The notes beneath the pieces were generated by a model. That model made no database searches. It was not told the origin of the DNA and saw only the letters and a list, made by a program, of their open reading frames with translations. This document shows positions 17,967-27,124 of a stretch of DNA of 64,000 nucleotides, piece after piece. The stretch lies in assembly GCF_050281185.1 (NCBI RefSeq), contig NZ_JBNNWS010000005.1, forward strand, positions 124,001-188,000. The letters are read 5' to 3'. The position numbers and the translations under genes are program-made. How positions within the stretch are numbered: the stretch's first letter is position 1; each line of letters starts with the position of its first letter. The stretch comes from Heyndrickxia sp050281185. Its GTDB lineage: Bacteria; Bacillota; Bacilli; Bacillales; Bacillaceae_C.

Positions 17967-18227
17967 ATGACTCAAATAACTCCTGAATATTACAAAGTCT
18001 TAGAAGAACTTCAAGCAATAGATTTCGTTATTATCGAGCTGACTTTATATTTGGATACTCATCCCGGGGATCAGGACGCTATTCAACAATACAATTTATG
18101 TATCCAACAACGAAAAAAGATAAAAAAAGAGTTCGAAAAGCAATTCGGTGCATTGACCCATTTTGGTTATAGTTATTCACAGTATCCCTGGGATTGGAAG
18201 GAAGCTCCATGGCCTTGGCAAGTGTAG
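17967..18227 (+). CDS. cotJB: Spore coat protein CotJB
   Basis: 86 residues with the conserved core FVIIELTLYLDTHPGD and a C-terminus rich in Trp/Tyr (YPWDWKEAPWPW). A GTG at 17955 is in frame and overlaps the cotJA stop; the ATG at 17967 is preferred because homologues begin at the equivalent residue and AGGGAG lies upstream. Coat component, sigma-E-type expression expected. Confidence 0.92.
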   Translation: MTQITPEYYKVLEELQAIDFVIIELTLYLDTHPGDQDAIQQYNLCIQQRKKIKKEFEKQFGALTHFGYSYSQYPWDWKEAPWPWQV

Positions 18228-18275
18228 AGGAAAAGTTGAAGGGGGCTAGCCTGAAAGAAAGGAGCGGAATTTGTA

Positions 18276-18845
18276 ATGTGGGTATATGAAAAAAAACTCC
18301 AATATCCAGTAAAAGTAAGCCAATGTAATCCCATGCTCGCTAAGTTCTTAATTGAACAATACGGAGGGTCGGATGGTGAACTCGCTGCAGCCCTCCGTTA
18401 TTTAAATCAACGATATACAATCCCAGACAAAGTAATTGGTTTATTAACAGATATTGGTACTGAAGAATTTGCTCATTTAGAAATGATTGCAACAATGGTT
18501 TATAAACTTACAAAAGATGCTACGCCTGATCAAATGAGAGAAGCTGGCTTAGGTTCTCATTATGCGAATCATGAAAAAGCGCTCTTTTACGAAAATGCAG
18601 GTGGATCGCCATGGACAGCTACTTATATAGCTGCAAAAGGTGATCCGATTGCAGATTTATATGAAGATATAGCAGCAGAAGAAAAAGCAAGGGCCACTTA
18701 TCAGTGGATCATTAATATGAGTGATGATCCTGACATTAATGATAGTTTAAGATTCTTAAGGGAACGTGAAATCATCCACTCCCTACGATTCCGTGAAGCA
18801 GTTGAAATATTAAAAGAGGAAAAAGATAAGAAAACAGTTTTTTAA
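18276..18845 (+). CDS. cotJC: Spore coat manganese-catalase-like protein CotJC
   Basis: 189 residues of the Mn-catalase ferritin-like fold. Metal-binding carboxylate/histidine motifs are visible: TDIGTEEFAHLEMI, IAAEEKARATYQ and EREIIHSLRF. Very close to B. subtilis CotJC in length and sequence. It may break down peroxide in the mother cell or coat. Last gene of cotJABC, with GAAAGGAGCGG before the ATG. Confidence 0.95.
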   Translation: MWVYEKKLQYPVKVSQCNPMLAKFLIEQYGGSDGELAAALRYLNQRYTIPDKVIGLLTDIGTEEFAHLEMIATMVYKLTKDATPDQMREAGLGSHYANHEKALFYENAGGSPWTATYIAAKGDPIADLYEDIAAEEKARATYQWIINMSDDPDINDSLRFLREREIIHSLRFREAVEILKEEKDKKTVF

Positions 18846-18862
18846 TTATCAGAGTATTAGAC

Positions 18863-18895
18863 TTTACTAAAATTTAAAAAGTCAAATTTAGTAAA
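18863..18895. terminator. Bidirectional terminator cotJC / ypbF
   Basis: 12-bp A/T-rich stem (TTTACTAAAATTT with AAATTTAGTAAA) between the convergent genes. It lacks G/C pairs in number, so strength is moderate. Confidence 0.6.
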
Positions 18896-18904
18896 TATAC
18901 TTAA

Positions 18905-19357
18905 TTACTTCGTTTCATGATACAAATTAATATTATATTTTGCTTTCATCATTTCAAAAACAACATTTCTAGAAACCCATGCTTCATTTTTCCATAAGTC
19001 CTTGCTCCGATCAATAATTTCACATCTTAACTCATGATACTCTTTTTCAGCTTTTTCTTTTTTTTCATATAAAACTTTTGTGGCTCCAAATGAAGCTACT
19101 GCAATAAAAATAAAGATCAAATGCTTGTTCTCTCCGACTATAATAGAAAAAATCTTTGCAAAGGAATACGAATAAGGATCTAGTATACGGTAATACATTA
19201 AATAAAGAATTCCAAAACTATAAAATACACTAATCCATAAAAGGAAAATATGACGCTGTTTTAATCGATCAAATTTCGCCTTTTTTTCCACCAAATTTTG
19301 CAACACTTGCTTAGTTGCTTGATCTGTTAGTTTTAGTGATAAAATAGAAGATTCCAT
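18905..19357 (-). CDS. ypbF: YpbF-family membrane protein (DUF2663)
   Basis: 150 residues with two membrane segments (about 39-58 and 78-98) flanked by basic and coiled-coil-like charged regions (KKEKAEKEYHEL). The length and location between cotJ and ypbE agree with YpbF (147 residues). No known function or motif. Independent gene between cotJC and the ypbE operon. Confidence 0.8.
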   Translation of the reverse strand: MESSILSLKLTDQATKQVLQNLVEKKAKFDRLKQRHIFLLWISVFYSFGILYLMYYRILDPYSYSFAKIFSIIVGENKHLIFIFIAVASFGATKVLYEKKEKAEKEYHELRCEIIDRSKDLWKNEAWVSRNVVFEMMKAKYNINLYHETK

Positions 19358-19454
19358 AACACCACCCCCTAGGATAAGTGTATGTGCTAGTCCCTATGGG
19401 TATGCTTAGAAAAAACTATACAACATTCTAAAAATAAATATCAGAGAGTAAATT

Positions 19455-19486
19455 GAAAGAAATCGGCGAAATAACCGATTTCTTTC
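19455..19486 (-). terminator. Terminator after ypbE, AAATCGG hairpin type
   Basis: 12-bp perfect stem GAAAGAAATCGG/CCGATTTCTTTC, 8-nt loop, directly beside the ypbE stop. The core AAATCGG/CCGATTT recurs in hairpins at 37295-37320 and 48831-48855. Confidence 0.75.
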
Positions 19487-19487
19487 T

Positions 19488-20201
19488 CTAATCTACAGAT
19501 TGCAAATGAATTTGTAATACCTGACCTGCCATAATATCATCATTCGCAATGTTATTCCATTGCTTAATTTTTTCTATGCCTTCTTGAGAGTGATAGTATT
19601 TCATTGCAATACTAAACAATGTTTCTTTAGGTTGAACTGTATGATATATAATTTTTTGCTCGGATGATGGAGTACTTATCGTTTGATTTGTACCATTCAT
19701 AGATTCGCTGCTTGCTACTTCCTCTTCTTTTGTCTCAATAGTTGTTCCAAGTTTTTCAGAGGATTGTTTCTTTTTGTTCTTTCGATTTGGATTTGTTTTC
19801 TGCTCTTCAGTATTTCTCTGATCATTTTGATTTAACTTATTGTTTTGAGTATCCTCATTCGTTTTTTCAATGTTTTTATTAGAATCTTCTATTTCAAAAG
19901 ATATTTCTTCGCCATTTGCTTTTATTTCTGAACCTTTTAATATCGGCTTATCATTTAACAGTGAATAAACTGAATAACTTATAATTGCTATCGGAAGTAA
20001 TATAAAAAATATTAATAATGCCCTTATCAAAGGAAATTTTAATTTCTTTTTCTTTTTTTTCTTTTTATGACCATGCACTTCACTACGAGATGGCAGTGAT
20101 TTGCTCATTTCATCATCATTAAGAACTAATTCTTCCAAAGGAACTTTCTCAATTCTTTTTTTAAACTTCTCAACTTGCTCACGATAAGGATCAGTTGACA
20201 T
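19488..20201 (-). CDS. ypbE: Membrane-anchored LysM protein YpbE
   Basis: Cytosolic N-terminus with a run of lysines (HKKKKKKKKLK), one membrane segment (about residues 59-80), a long Asn/Gln/Glu/Lys-rich spacer and a C-terminal LysM domain (about 193-235, YHTVQPKETLFSIAMKYY), so the LysM domain faces the wall. Start ATG 20201 has GGGGAG 8 nt upstream; 237 residues. YpbE in B. subtilis has the same layout. No catalytic domain. Confidence 0.85.
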   Translation of the reverse strand: MSTDPYREQVEKFKKRIEKVPLEELVLNDDEMSKSLPSRSEVHGHKKKKKKKKLKFPLIRALLIFFILLPIAIISYSVYSLLNDKPILKGSEIKANGEEISFEIEDSNKNIEKTNEDTQNNKLNQNDQRNTEEQKTNPNRKNKKKQSSEKLGTTIETKEEEVASSESMNGTNQTISTPSSEQKIIYHTVQPKETLFSIAMKYYHSQEGIEKIKQWNNIANDDIMAGQVLQIHLQSVD

Positions 20202-20241
20202 AATATTCACTCCCCACATCGCTATTTCTTTTTCTCATAAT

Positions 20242-20832
20242 CTAACTATGTAAATGTCTATTCTTATATTTAATCCCTAATCCTAATAAAAAGTCTATCG
20301 TAAAGTGCATGACGATGGTGGTAAACAAATTATGGTTAGTTAGTTCATAGATTATTCCAATCCAAAAGCTTAAAATTAATATATTTACAATTAGAAACCA
20401 ATGTCCCCAATAACGTAAATGAATTATTGCGAAAATAATACTTGCAATGATAAATCCAAAATTAGTTTGGATCACCCCTCGAAAAAGCACCTCTTCACAA
20501 ATAGCTATTGTTGCGGCTAAAAAGGCAATCTCTATGAATGAGCGATTTGTAAAAATCTTTTCATTTATCCCGCCATCATCATAATAATGACTGGGTAAGA
20601 CTTTCATTAAAAAAGTATCTAATAGAACAATTATCACACCACTTGATAAACCAAGAGTAATGATAGAACCATTGATTCGAAACAAGTTGAAAAAAGTCGA
20701 AAGATCCTTAAATAAAAATATACCTGAAATGATTGATATCGTTAATAGGATAAATTGAGTAACAAATAAATGAAAAGTTAGTTCTCGTTTTGTTAATTGT
20801 TTTATCAATTCAGATTGCTTGTTTTTTCTCAT
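20242..20832 (-). CDS. ypbD: CPBP-family intramembrane protease (YpbD)
   Basis: 196-residue membrane protein with about six helices. The CAAX-protease/bacteriocin-processing (CPBP) motifs are present: EEVLFRG (EExxxR), then FAIIHLRYWGH and a third conserved His in MHFTIDF. Substrates unknown. ATG overlaps the recS stop (ATGA), so ypbB-recS-ypbD is one translationally coupled unit. Confidence 0.88.
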   Translation of the reverse strand: MRKNKQSELIKQLTKRELTFHLFVTQFILLTISIISGIFLFKDLSTFFNLFRINGSIITLGLSSGVIIVLLDTFLMKVLPSHYYDDGGINEKIFTNRSFIEIAFLAATIAICEEVLFRGVIQTNFGFIIASIIFAIIHLRYWGHWFLIVNILILSFWIGIIYELTNHNLFTTIVMHFTIDFLLGLGIKYKNRHLHS

Positions 20833-22292
20833 GCTTTATCGCCTCTTAGCAATAATTTATTCAGCATCGATAGCCAGTTCTCTTTTTCTTCTATGAACAC
20901 ATCTAAATCTTTCATATTGTAATCATTCATTTGGATTCCACATTTATCACAGCAATTGTAATTTTGAGAGATTGGTTTTTCATTAAAATATTGTAAAATA
21001 CCTCTTCGACGACAATTAGTAGATTGAATCCATTTTTTCATTTCTTGTAACTTTAATCGTTTATATTTTACACGTTCTTCACAAATTTTTTTGACTTTTT
21101 GAACGACTTCAGTCTCACCCTTAAATAATTCACTGTAAAAATTCAGAAACCTCAATTGTATATCAGTAAGATTTAAAAATGCTATTTCTCTTTCACTGTT
21201 ATGCTCATTATTTATCGCATAGAATTGTTCAATTTGAAATTCGGTTGGCAGTTCATTTTCGAATATTTGTAATGGCAATAATTCATCTCCGGAAGAATAT
21301 AAAAGAATAGCAATGCTTTTCTCTCCATCCCTTCCAGCTCTGCCAATCTCTTGCAAATATGATTCAATTTGATAAGGCATATGAAAATGGATAACGAATC
21401 GAATATTTTCTTTATTGACTCCCATCCCAAAAGCACTTGTAGCACAAATCACTTGTAGTTGATCATGTAAAAATTGCTGCTGAATCAATATTCTTTGCTC
21501 TTGATCCATTCCTCCATGATAGCTTTCTGCTTTTGCAATTCCATGTTTTCTGAGTAAAGTTGCTATTTCTTCTGATACACGTTTACTCGAAAAATAAATA
21601 ATACCGGGTTTCTGTAATCCTTTTACTAATTGTAACAGCTTGTTAGTTTTTTCTTGATAATTAGCAGTTTCTTCTACTACTAATGCTATATTGGGCCGAT
21701 CGACAGAAAAAATCAATTCATTTACTTTATTTAAATTAAGATAATGGATAATATCATTACGGACATCATCTGTTGCTGTTGCAGTCAAAGCTAGGGTTAC
21801 TGGATTTCCAAGGTGTAAACGTACTTCTTTCAAACATAAATAATCCGGCCTGAAATCATGCCCCCATTGAGAAATGCAGTGTGCTTCATCGATAACAAAC
21901 AGAGAAACGACGATCTTCTTTAATTTCTGTATCACAACTTGATTTGTTAGCATTTCAGGTGAAATATAGATAAATCGATAATATTGTAGTGATTGAAGAA
22001 TTTTTTTTCGCTCCTGTATACTTAAAAAGGAATTTAACGCTACTACCTTCTTTTCTCCATTTATTCGAAGCTGCTCTACTTGATCTTGCATAAGAGAAAG
22101 TAATGGTGAAACGATCACAACAGTACCCGGTAACATATACCCAGGTATTTGGTAGCAAAGAGATTTACCTGTACCAGTTGGAAGTACAGCTAATGTATCT
22201 TGACCAGCTAGGATTGAAGTAATGACTTCCTCTTGTCCTTTGCGAAACGAATGATATCCAAAATGTTTTTTTAAAGTTTCGTACAGCTTCAT
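20829..22292 (-). CDS. recS: RecQ-type ATP-dependent DNA helicase RecS
   Basis: Superfamily 2 helicase with the motifs LPTGTGKSLCYQ (I), DEAHC (II), TATAT (III), ATSAFGMGVNK (V) and QEIGRAGRDG (VI), then a Zn-binding cysteine region (CRRR, YNCCDKCG). 487 residues; lacks an HRDC domain, as does B. subtilis RecS (YpbC), and is shorter than RecQ. Start M at 22292: AAGGAG is 7 nt before it and only 1 nt before the upstream ATG at 22298. It overlaps the ypbB stop, suggesting that YpbB acts with it. Confidence 0.92.
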   Translation of the reverse strand: MKLYETLKKHFGYHSFRKGQEEVITSILAGQDTLAVLPTGTGKSLCYQIPGYMLPGTVVIVSPLLSLMQDQVEQLRINGEKKVVALNSFLSIQERKKILQSLQYYRFIYISPEMLTNQVVIQKLKKIVVSLFVIDEAHCISQWGHDFRPDYLCLKEVRLHLGNPVTLALTATATDDVRNDIIHYLNLNKVNELIFSVDRPNIALVVEETANYQEKTNKLLQLVKGLQKPGIIYFSSKRVSEEIATLLRKHGIAKAESYHGGMDQEQRILIQQQFLHDQLQVICATSAFGMGVNKENIRFVIHFHMPYQIESYLQEIGRAGRDGEKSIAILLYSSGDELLPLQIFENELPTEFQIEQFYAINNEHNSEREIAFLNLTDIQLRFLNFYSELFKGETEVVQKVKKICEERVKYKRLKLQEMKKWIQSTNCRRRGILQYFNEKPISQNYNCCDKCGIQMNDYNMKDLDVFIEEKENWLSMLNKLLLRGDKA

Positions 22293-23341
22293 TCCCATAC
22301 TCCTTGTTTTGCAAGTGCTAGCCGAATTTGAAAATAAGAAACATCACCAATAGCATCTTTTATTGGCTTTAGCTTTTTTTGTGTAACTGAGTTTGCAATT
22401 TTAATAATCTTTTGCTCTAATTCTTTTTGTAAGTATGGTGATATGTCAAAATTGGTATCATTCAAGACAATCTCGATAACATGATCTTCAATCGTACTTT
22501 CTTTTAGTCTCCGTAAATTTGCGACTTCCGGTATCGAATACCCTTTTTTTAGTAATATTAAGCTTTCGACAGTAGATTTTGTAAGGGGTATATTACGGTA
22601 AGTATCAGAAATGAGAGAGTACAAAAATGAAAACTCCGATTTATTAAGTATCATTGTTTCAAGCATATAATGGAGCAAATGAATAAAACGATACCAATAC
22701 TCTGTATTCTCCATCAAAAAATATTCTGCTGCCTGATCGATTGTTTTTCCAAATTGATTGTTTCCCGTTAATCGGATAACCAAGATTTCTGGATTCTCAG
22801 GAGAATGCTTTAAAAACAATGATGCGATTTCATGATAAAGTTGATCTGAAAGTTGTGGTCTTGTATATCGGCTCTCTTTTAAGAAAGACTTCACCCATTG
22901 TTGTATATCTTCATCCCTTTGAATGGGGGAGTATCTATTTATTTCATGAATAGAATTTGATAGTACTTGAATTAATAAATTGATTCGTTTCCAAAAAGTA
23001 ATAGCTATATCTTGATATTTTAATCCATTCAAATATTTTGGGAATGGTCGTTTTTCAAAAAAATCGTGCAGCTCTTTTTCGCCGTATTTTGATATATAAA
23101 ACTTTTGATTTTCTTTTTGACAAATAAGGTTCTTCTTCTCAAGTTCCATTATCATTTCTTCAAAAACATCTCTTTGTAAAAACGGGAATGTTTGAAAAAA
23201 AACTCCAAGCTTAAATAAATGTGCATCTTGTATGGTTTGTGAGGACTTTTTTCCTTTTAGTAAATGGTAAATAGAGTAAACTGTACGAGATCCCTTTATT
23301 TTTTGTATATTCAATAGAATCAATGCTTGTAAAAACGTCAT
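22289..23341 (-). CDS. ypbB: YpbB, helix-turn-helix protein associated with RecS
   Basis: 350 residues, largely alpha-helical, with a C-terminal helicase-associated helix-turn-helix (HTH_40 type; region with KGYSIPEVANLRRLKESTIEDH). Overlaps recS by 4 bp, and the two genes are always adjacent in Bacillus. A role in DNA repair together with RecS is inferred from coupling and the HTH; direct function is not established. The first gene of a four-gene run ending with ypbE. Confidence 0.85.
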   Translation of the reverse strand: MTFLQALILLNIQKIKGSRTVYSIYHLLKGKKSSQTIQDAHLFKLGVFFQTFPFLQRDVFEEMIMELEKKNLICQKENQKFYISKYGEKELHDFFEKRPFPKYLNGLKYQDIAITFWKRINLLIQVLSNSIHEINRYSPIQRDEDIQQWVKSFLKESRYTRPQLSDQLYHEIASLFLKHSPENPEILVIRLTGNNQFGKTIDQAAEYFLMENTEYWYRFIHLLHYMLETMILNKSEFSFLYSLISDTYRNIPLTKSTVESLILLKKGYSIPEVANLRRLKESTIEDHVIEIVLNDTNFDISPYLQKELEQKIIKIANSVTQKKLKPIKDAIGDVSYFQIRLALAKQGVWE

Positions 23342-23592
23342 CTGTTTTTACCTCATTATATGTCTTTTTATGTCTAATTTTATCACGAAAGCATAGTTTT
23401 TTGTTATATAAATTCATTTCATTATTACAAATAATCGAGTAAAACCTTATAAAACAGGTTTCTTAACCCATAACTATTGAAAAGTTCAAAGATGAGTTTT
23501 ATTATTATGAGTGAGCCAATGAAAGATATGCATCCATCCTTTTTTGATTTTTCCATTATAAGGATAGATATAGATTATTAGGAGGTCATTTC

Positions 23593-23841
23593 ATGCCAAA
23601 ATTTACAATTGTTGATAAGGATACATGTATAGCTTGTGGTGCTTGTGGTGCTGCAGCTCCAGATATTTTTGATTATGATGACGAAGGAATTGCCTATAAC
23701 ATTTTGGATAACAACAAGGGAACTGAAGAGATTCCGGAAATTTTGGAAGATGATTTAATTGATGCTTTTGAAGGATGTCCTACAGACTCTATTAAAGTAG
23801 CCGACGAATCATTTGACGGCGACCCATTAAAATTTGAGTAA
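23593..23841 (+). CDS. fer: [4Fe-4S] ferredoxin
   Basis: 82 residues, strongly acidic. Cluster ligands are Cys12-x2-Cys15-x2-Cys18 and Cys62-Pro, the single-cluster Bacillus ferredoxin pattern. Electron carrier for e.g. cytochrome P450 or other redox partners. AGGAGG precedes the ATG at 23593; divergent from ypbB. Confidence 0.96.
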   Translation: MPKFTIVDKDTCIACGACGAAAPDIFDYDDEGIAYNILDNNKGTEEIPEILEDDLIDAFEGCPTDSIKVADESFDGDPLKFE

Positions 23842-23847
23842 TAATAC

Positions 23848-23884
23848 AAAAGGCAAGTGCTCTTATCTGAAGCACCTGCCTTTT
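23848..23884 (+). terminator. Terminator of fer
   Basis: 11-bp stem with one mismatch (AGGCA-A-GTGCT / AGCAC-C-TGCCT), then TTTTTT. It lies between convergent fer and ribU; the AAA on the left may also serve ribU. Confidence 0.85.
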
Positions 23885-23893
23885 TTCCTTTTA

Positions 23894-24463
23894 TTAATTA
23901 TTAATAATGGATTGTTTATTAATCCAATTTTGCATTCGTGAAAATAAAAGCATAAAAATAATTGAAACGATAATACCTTTAATAATGTTAAAAGGTAAAA
24001 TCCCCGCTATAATGTATTCTTTTACATTCGGTACTGAAAAATTCATTAATATTAAATAGGCAGGTAGAATGACAAAATAATTTAGGACGCTCATCATAAC
24101 TGCCAATGATAATGTACCAATAAATAAAGCAAAAGTCATACCTTTTTTTGTTTTCATACGCTTATAAATAAAATAAGTTGGTAAAACAAATAAAATTCCA
24201 GCGAAAATATTTGCAATATTTCCAATCGGTAAACCAGCTTCACTACCATGAGTGAAGTAATCTAACGCATTTTTGATAATTTCCACTAATATAGCACCGA
24301 CTGGTCCAAATAATAAAGCGGCGATAAATGCAGGTATATCGCTAAAATCGACTGTTAAGTACGGCGGGAATGGCGGTATCGGAAACTTAATAAACATGAT
24401 CACATACGCCAAACTGCTTAACATTGCAATACCAATAAACATTTTTAAATTTAATTTTCTCAA
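23894..24463 (-). CDS. ribU: Riboflavin ECF transporter S component RibU (FmnP)
   Basis: 189-residue membrane protein with about five or six helices and the RibU pattern (ALLFGPVGAILVEIIKN, PIGNIANIFAG). Binds riboflavin and works with the shared EcfT/EcfA1A2 energising module, which is not in this window. Start is TTG at 24463 after AAAGGAGAGAGG. Placed behind an FMN riboswitch, which confirms the substrate. Confidence 0.95.
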   Translation of the reverse strand: MRKLNLKMFIGIAMLSSLAYVIMFIKFPIPPFPPYLTVDFSDIPAFIAALLFGPVGAILVEIIKNALDYFTHGSEAGLPIGNIANIFAGILFVLPTYFIYKRMKTKKGMTFALFIGTLSLAVMMSVLNYFVILPAYLILMNFSVPNVKEYIIAGILPFNIIKGIIVSIIFMLLFSRMQNWINKQSIINN

Positions 24464-24525
24464 AATCCTCTCTCCTTTTGAGATTCATCCCATGTCAGAA
24501 GAAAGTTGCCATAAGCAATACCATA

Positions 24526-24555
24526 AATAAACCCTCAAGGTATAGACCTTGAGGG
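24526..24555 (-). terminator. Terminator of the FMN riboswitch
   Basis: 9-bp GC-containing stem CCCTCAAGG/CCTTGAGGG with a 6-nt loop, followed on the minus strand by TTTATTT. It sits between the aptamer and ribU, so FMN binding would stop transcription before the gene. Confidence 0.85.
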
Positions 24556-24616
24556 AGAATTAGAGGCATGCTTAAATAAGTGTTTAAAACCTGCATTTTT
24601 AAACACTGGCACCTCC

Positions 24617-24752
24617 ATCTTCTCCCATCCAGACTGTACTGTCGGCTTTGGAATCACACCAAATCCTGCCCAAAACTGCTAGGCTCGCGGGCTAAGAAGC
24701 AATATTTTTGCTCCATTACCGCCGGTCGGGAATTTCACCCTGCCCCGAAGAT
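24617..24752 (-). ncRNA. FMN riboswitch (RFN element)
   Basis: On the minus strand the conserved RFN blocks appear in order: GGGCAGGGTGAAATTCCCG, ACCGGCGGTA, AGCCCGCGA, GGATTTGGTGTGATTCC, AGCCGACAGT and AGTCTGGATGGGAGAAGAT. These are the junction and stem sequences of the FMN aptamer. The element is followed by an inverted AGTGTTTAAAA/TTTTAAACACT sequence and the terminator. With the ribU leader it accounts for the 394-base gap between ribU and the M23 gene. Confidence 0.97.
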
Positions 24753-24857
24753 GAATCGTATTAATTTTACACATATATTATATCTTATCTAAATTATTTT
24801 GTGAAGAAAAACATTTCGAATTCAAGATGCTTGTCATCACAGGTAAAATTTTTTCTT

Positions 24858-25730
24858 TTAAATATGTTTAATAATGATTTTCTGTTTCGGAAGAATTAAG
24901 TCTTTATTAATGATGTGATTCCAGCTCAGTAATTGATTTATCGAAACATTATATATTCTCGAAATTTTACTTAATGTATCTCCAGTTTTTACTACATATA
25001 CGCTTTCATCTTTTACCACTTTATCTGCTTTGGATTTTAAATTGTTACTTATACTATTTTCAAAAAGATTCGCTTTAGAAATATCAGTAAATGAATGTGT
25101 AGTAATAATAATATCATCCGCTACTGGATTAGCAGAAACATTATTAGTATGTGTATTTTCATTCATTTCACTAGTCACATCCACAACTCCATATGGATCA
25201 TGGTTTAAGGCAAAGACCAATTGACCAATTTCTCCTTTTCCGTAAACAAGAAACGGATCAATTGCATTTTCTTTCTCAATTGTCCATTCACCCTTATGAA
25301 TTTCAAAATGGAGATGATTTCCGGTTGAGTGACCCGTATTACCCATTAACCCTATTTGGTCACCTTTTTTTACCTTTTGTCCATCCTTGACAATTCTTTT
25401 ACTTAAATGAGCATAAACTGTTTCAAATCCGTTTGAATGATGAATAAAAACAACATTCCCATAAGATTCCGAGTAATATGAACGAACTATTTCTCCATCA
25501 TCTACTGCAAATATAGATGATTTAAATTTTCCTGCAATATCAATTCCTTTATGTACTCCTCCCCTTGAATCAAAAACATCGGATATTTCACCTTCAGCTG
25601 GGAAGTACCACTCCATCGTCTTATCATGTATATTTAAATCTGTCGCTTGAGCTCTACCGCCTAATATAATAATACTTACAAAAAGCGCCAAAATAGCCAC
25701 TATTAATATTCTTTTCAAATAGTCAAACAT
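24858..25730 (-). CDS. Secreted M23 metallopeptidase with C-terminal LysM
   Basis: Signal peptide or anchor (residues 1-29), lysostaphin-type M23 domain (about 45-160) and a LysM domain (about 245-289). Zn ligands: His60-x3-Asp64 (HKGIDIAG), and the HxH motif His139/His141 (HLHFEI) with His108. A wall endopeptidase is expected. It is not at this location in B. subtilis, where other genes separate ribU from sigX. It could be a growth or a sporulation enzyme; the sequence does not decide. Confidence 0.85.
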   Translation of the reverse strand: MFDYLKRILIVAILALFVSIIILGGRAQATDLNIHDKTMEWYFPAEGEISDVFDSRGGVHKGIDIAGKFKSSIFAVDDGEIVRSYYSESYGNVVFIHHSNGFETVYAHLSKRIVKDGQKVKKGDQIGLMGNTGHSTGNHLHFEIHKGEWTIEKENAIDPFLVYGKGEIGQLVFALNHDPYGVVDVTSEMNENTHTNNVSANPVADDIIITTHSFTDISKANLFENSISNNLKSKADKVVKDESVYVVKTGDTLSKISRIYNVSINQLLSWNHIINKDLILPKQKIIIKHI

Positions 25731-25909
25731 ATTTATCCTCCTCGGGTAATGACTCTTGCTTTCACTTATATGACAGCCTGTATGTTTTTAGAACAAATTG
25801 TCAAATCCAAGTTTGGTAGAGCAAAGCTTAGTTTATGCTGAATGGAATTTTTTATGCAAAAAAATAAGCAATTAGTCTAAATAAACTAATTGCTTACAAA
25901 TTGAAATTT

Positions 25910-27124
25910 TCATTCATTAAATGAATAACCGTTCGGAGAAATAGGTACTGATATTTGACTAGAAAAATCGTATTCTTCCCACTTTAAAGGTGAAATGTTT
26001 TTAAAAGATACAAACTTATATCCAAAATTTTTCGCTGTCAGCAGAATTCCATCTAACATAGTTTTATAATCCAAAACATTATTATTGCTTAGATTTAATC
26101 GATCTTTAAATTGGATGATTACATGTTCCCGGCTTTCTTCCTTTACAGTTGTTATGATATTTTTAGGAATAAGGGGTCGATAATAGTCATTCGGTGCTAT
26201 TTTCATATTTTTTAAAGCTTTTCCTAATGAATCATATTTTTCATCTGATGGTATGAGCAAGTTTTTTCCATTTGTGTTTTCATAAATGAAATACCCCTTT
26301 TTAAGTATTTTATTTATTTTTATAGTAGTTTCTAAAAGCCCAGTGTTATTCAATTCTACTTGGTTCCCGTGCTCATCTGAAAAATCCACTTCAGATACAT
26401 CATCCTGGTAAGCAAAGCTATAGTTCAAAATATTATTTAAATTCTGTTCTACATATTCAGGAACTTTACTCCAATCTTTTAGATTTATAATAATGTGAAG
26501 TTTTTTATCTGATTGATGATACTCCAATTCACCCGTGAAAATTGGATCACTGGAGAATCCCCATTTTTTGAATGGCAGCTTTTTTAATGTATCTAAATAT
26601 TTGGTCAGCCACTCTGAATTGGATTTAGGAACGATGACACTAATAGGTACAACAATAGCATCTTTTGTAAAGACTCCGTAATTGAATATATCATTTTCAT
26701 TCATATCCTTCTCATAAACAGCGGACATTTCTGTGGATTCCTTAGGAAGAGAACTTGGCTTGCCTTTGTCAACTTTATCAGCAGCAGTATTCTGATTTTC
26801 CAAAAAAGGAAGATTCTCACTCTTCTCATACAATGGATCAGTTTTCTTTTCGGCACTATCCTTTTTAACATTACTTTTGTCTGCAGTAGCTACTTGATTA
26901 TTATTAGGCTGCACAAAAAAGGATGATGATATTAAAATGATCAGGATAGCTGCCGCAGCTACAATAACACTAGGAATTAGGAAAGCCCGTTTCTTCCTTA
27001 GATTTCTATTTTGATTGCTTATGATATTATTATAAATTTCTTCAGGACTACGATGATCAATCATTTTTGGCATATTAGTTAGTAGATCCTCTAAGTGGCG
27101 TTCTTCATTTTCATATTTAGCCAT
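25910..27124 (-). CDS. rsiX: Anti-sigma-X factor RsiX
   Basis: 404 residues: a cytosolic N-terminal part of about 47 residues, one membrane segment (about 48-71), then a long extracytoplasmic part that is Ser/Lys/Asp-rich at first and folded later. It overlaps the sigX stop by 8 bp, and the cognate pair order is sigX-rsiX as in B. subtilis. Similarity to RsiX is weak outside the layout, but context is strong. Confidence 0.85.
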   Translation of the reverse strand: MAKYENEERHLEDLLTNMPKMIDHRSPEEIYNNIISNQNRNLRKKRAFLIPSVIVAAAAILIILISSSFFVQPNNNQVATADKSNVKKDSAEKKTDPLYEKSENLPFLENQNTAADKVDKGKPSSLPKESTEMSAVYEKDMNENDIFNYGVFTKDAIVVPISVIVPKSNSEWLTKYLDTLKKLPFKKWGFSSDPIFTGELEYHQSDKKLHIIINLKDWSKVPEYVEQNLNNILNYSFAYQDDVSEVDFSDEHGNQVELNNTGLLETTIKINKILKKGYFIYENTNGKNLLIPSDEKYDSLGKALKNMKIAPNDYYRPLIPKNIITTVKEESREHVIIQFKDRLNLSNNNVLDYKTMLDGILLTAKNFGYKFVSFKNISPLKWEEYDFSSQISVPISPNGYSFNE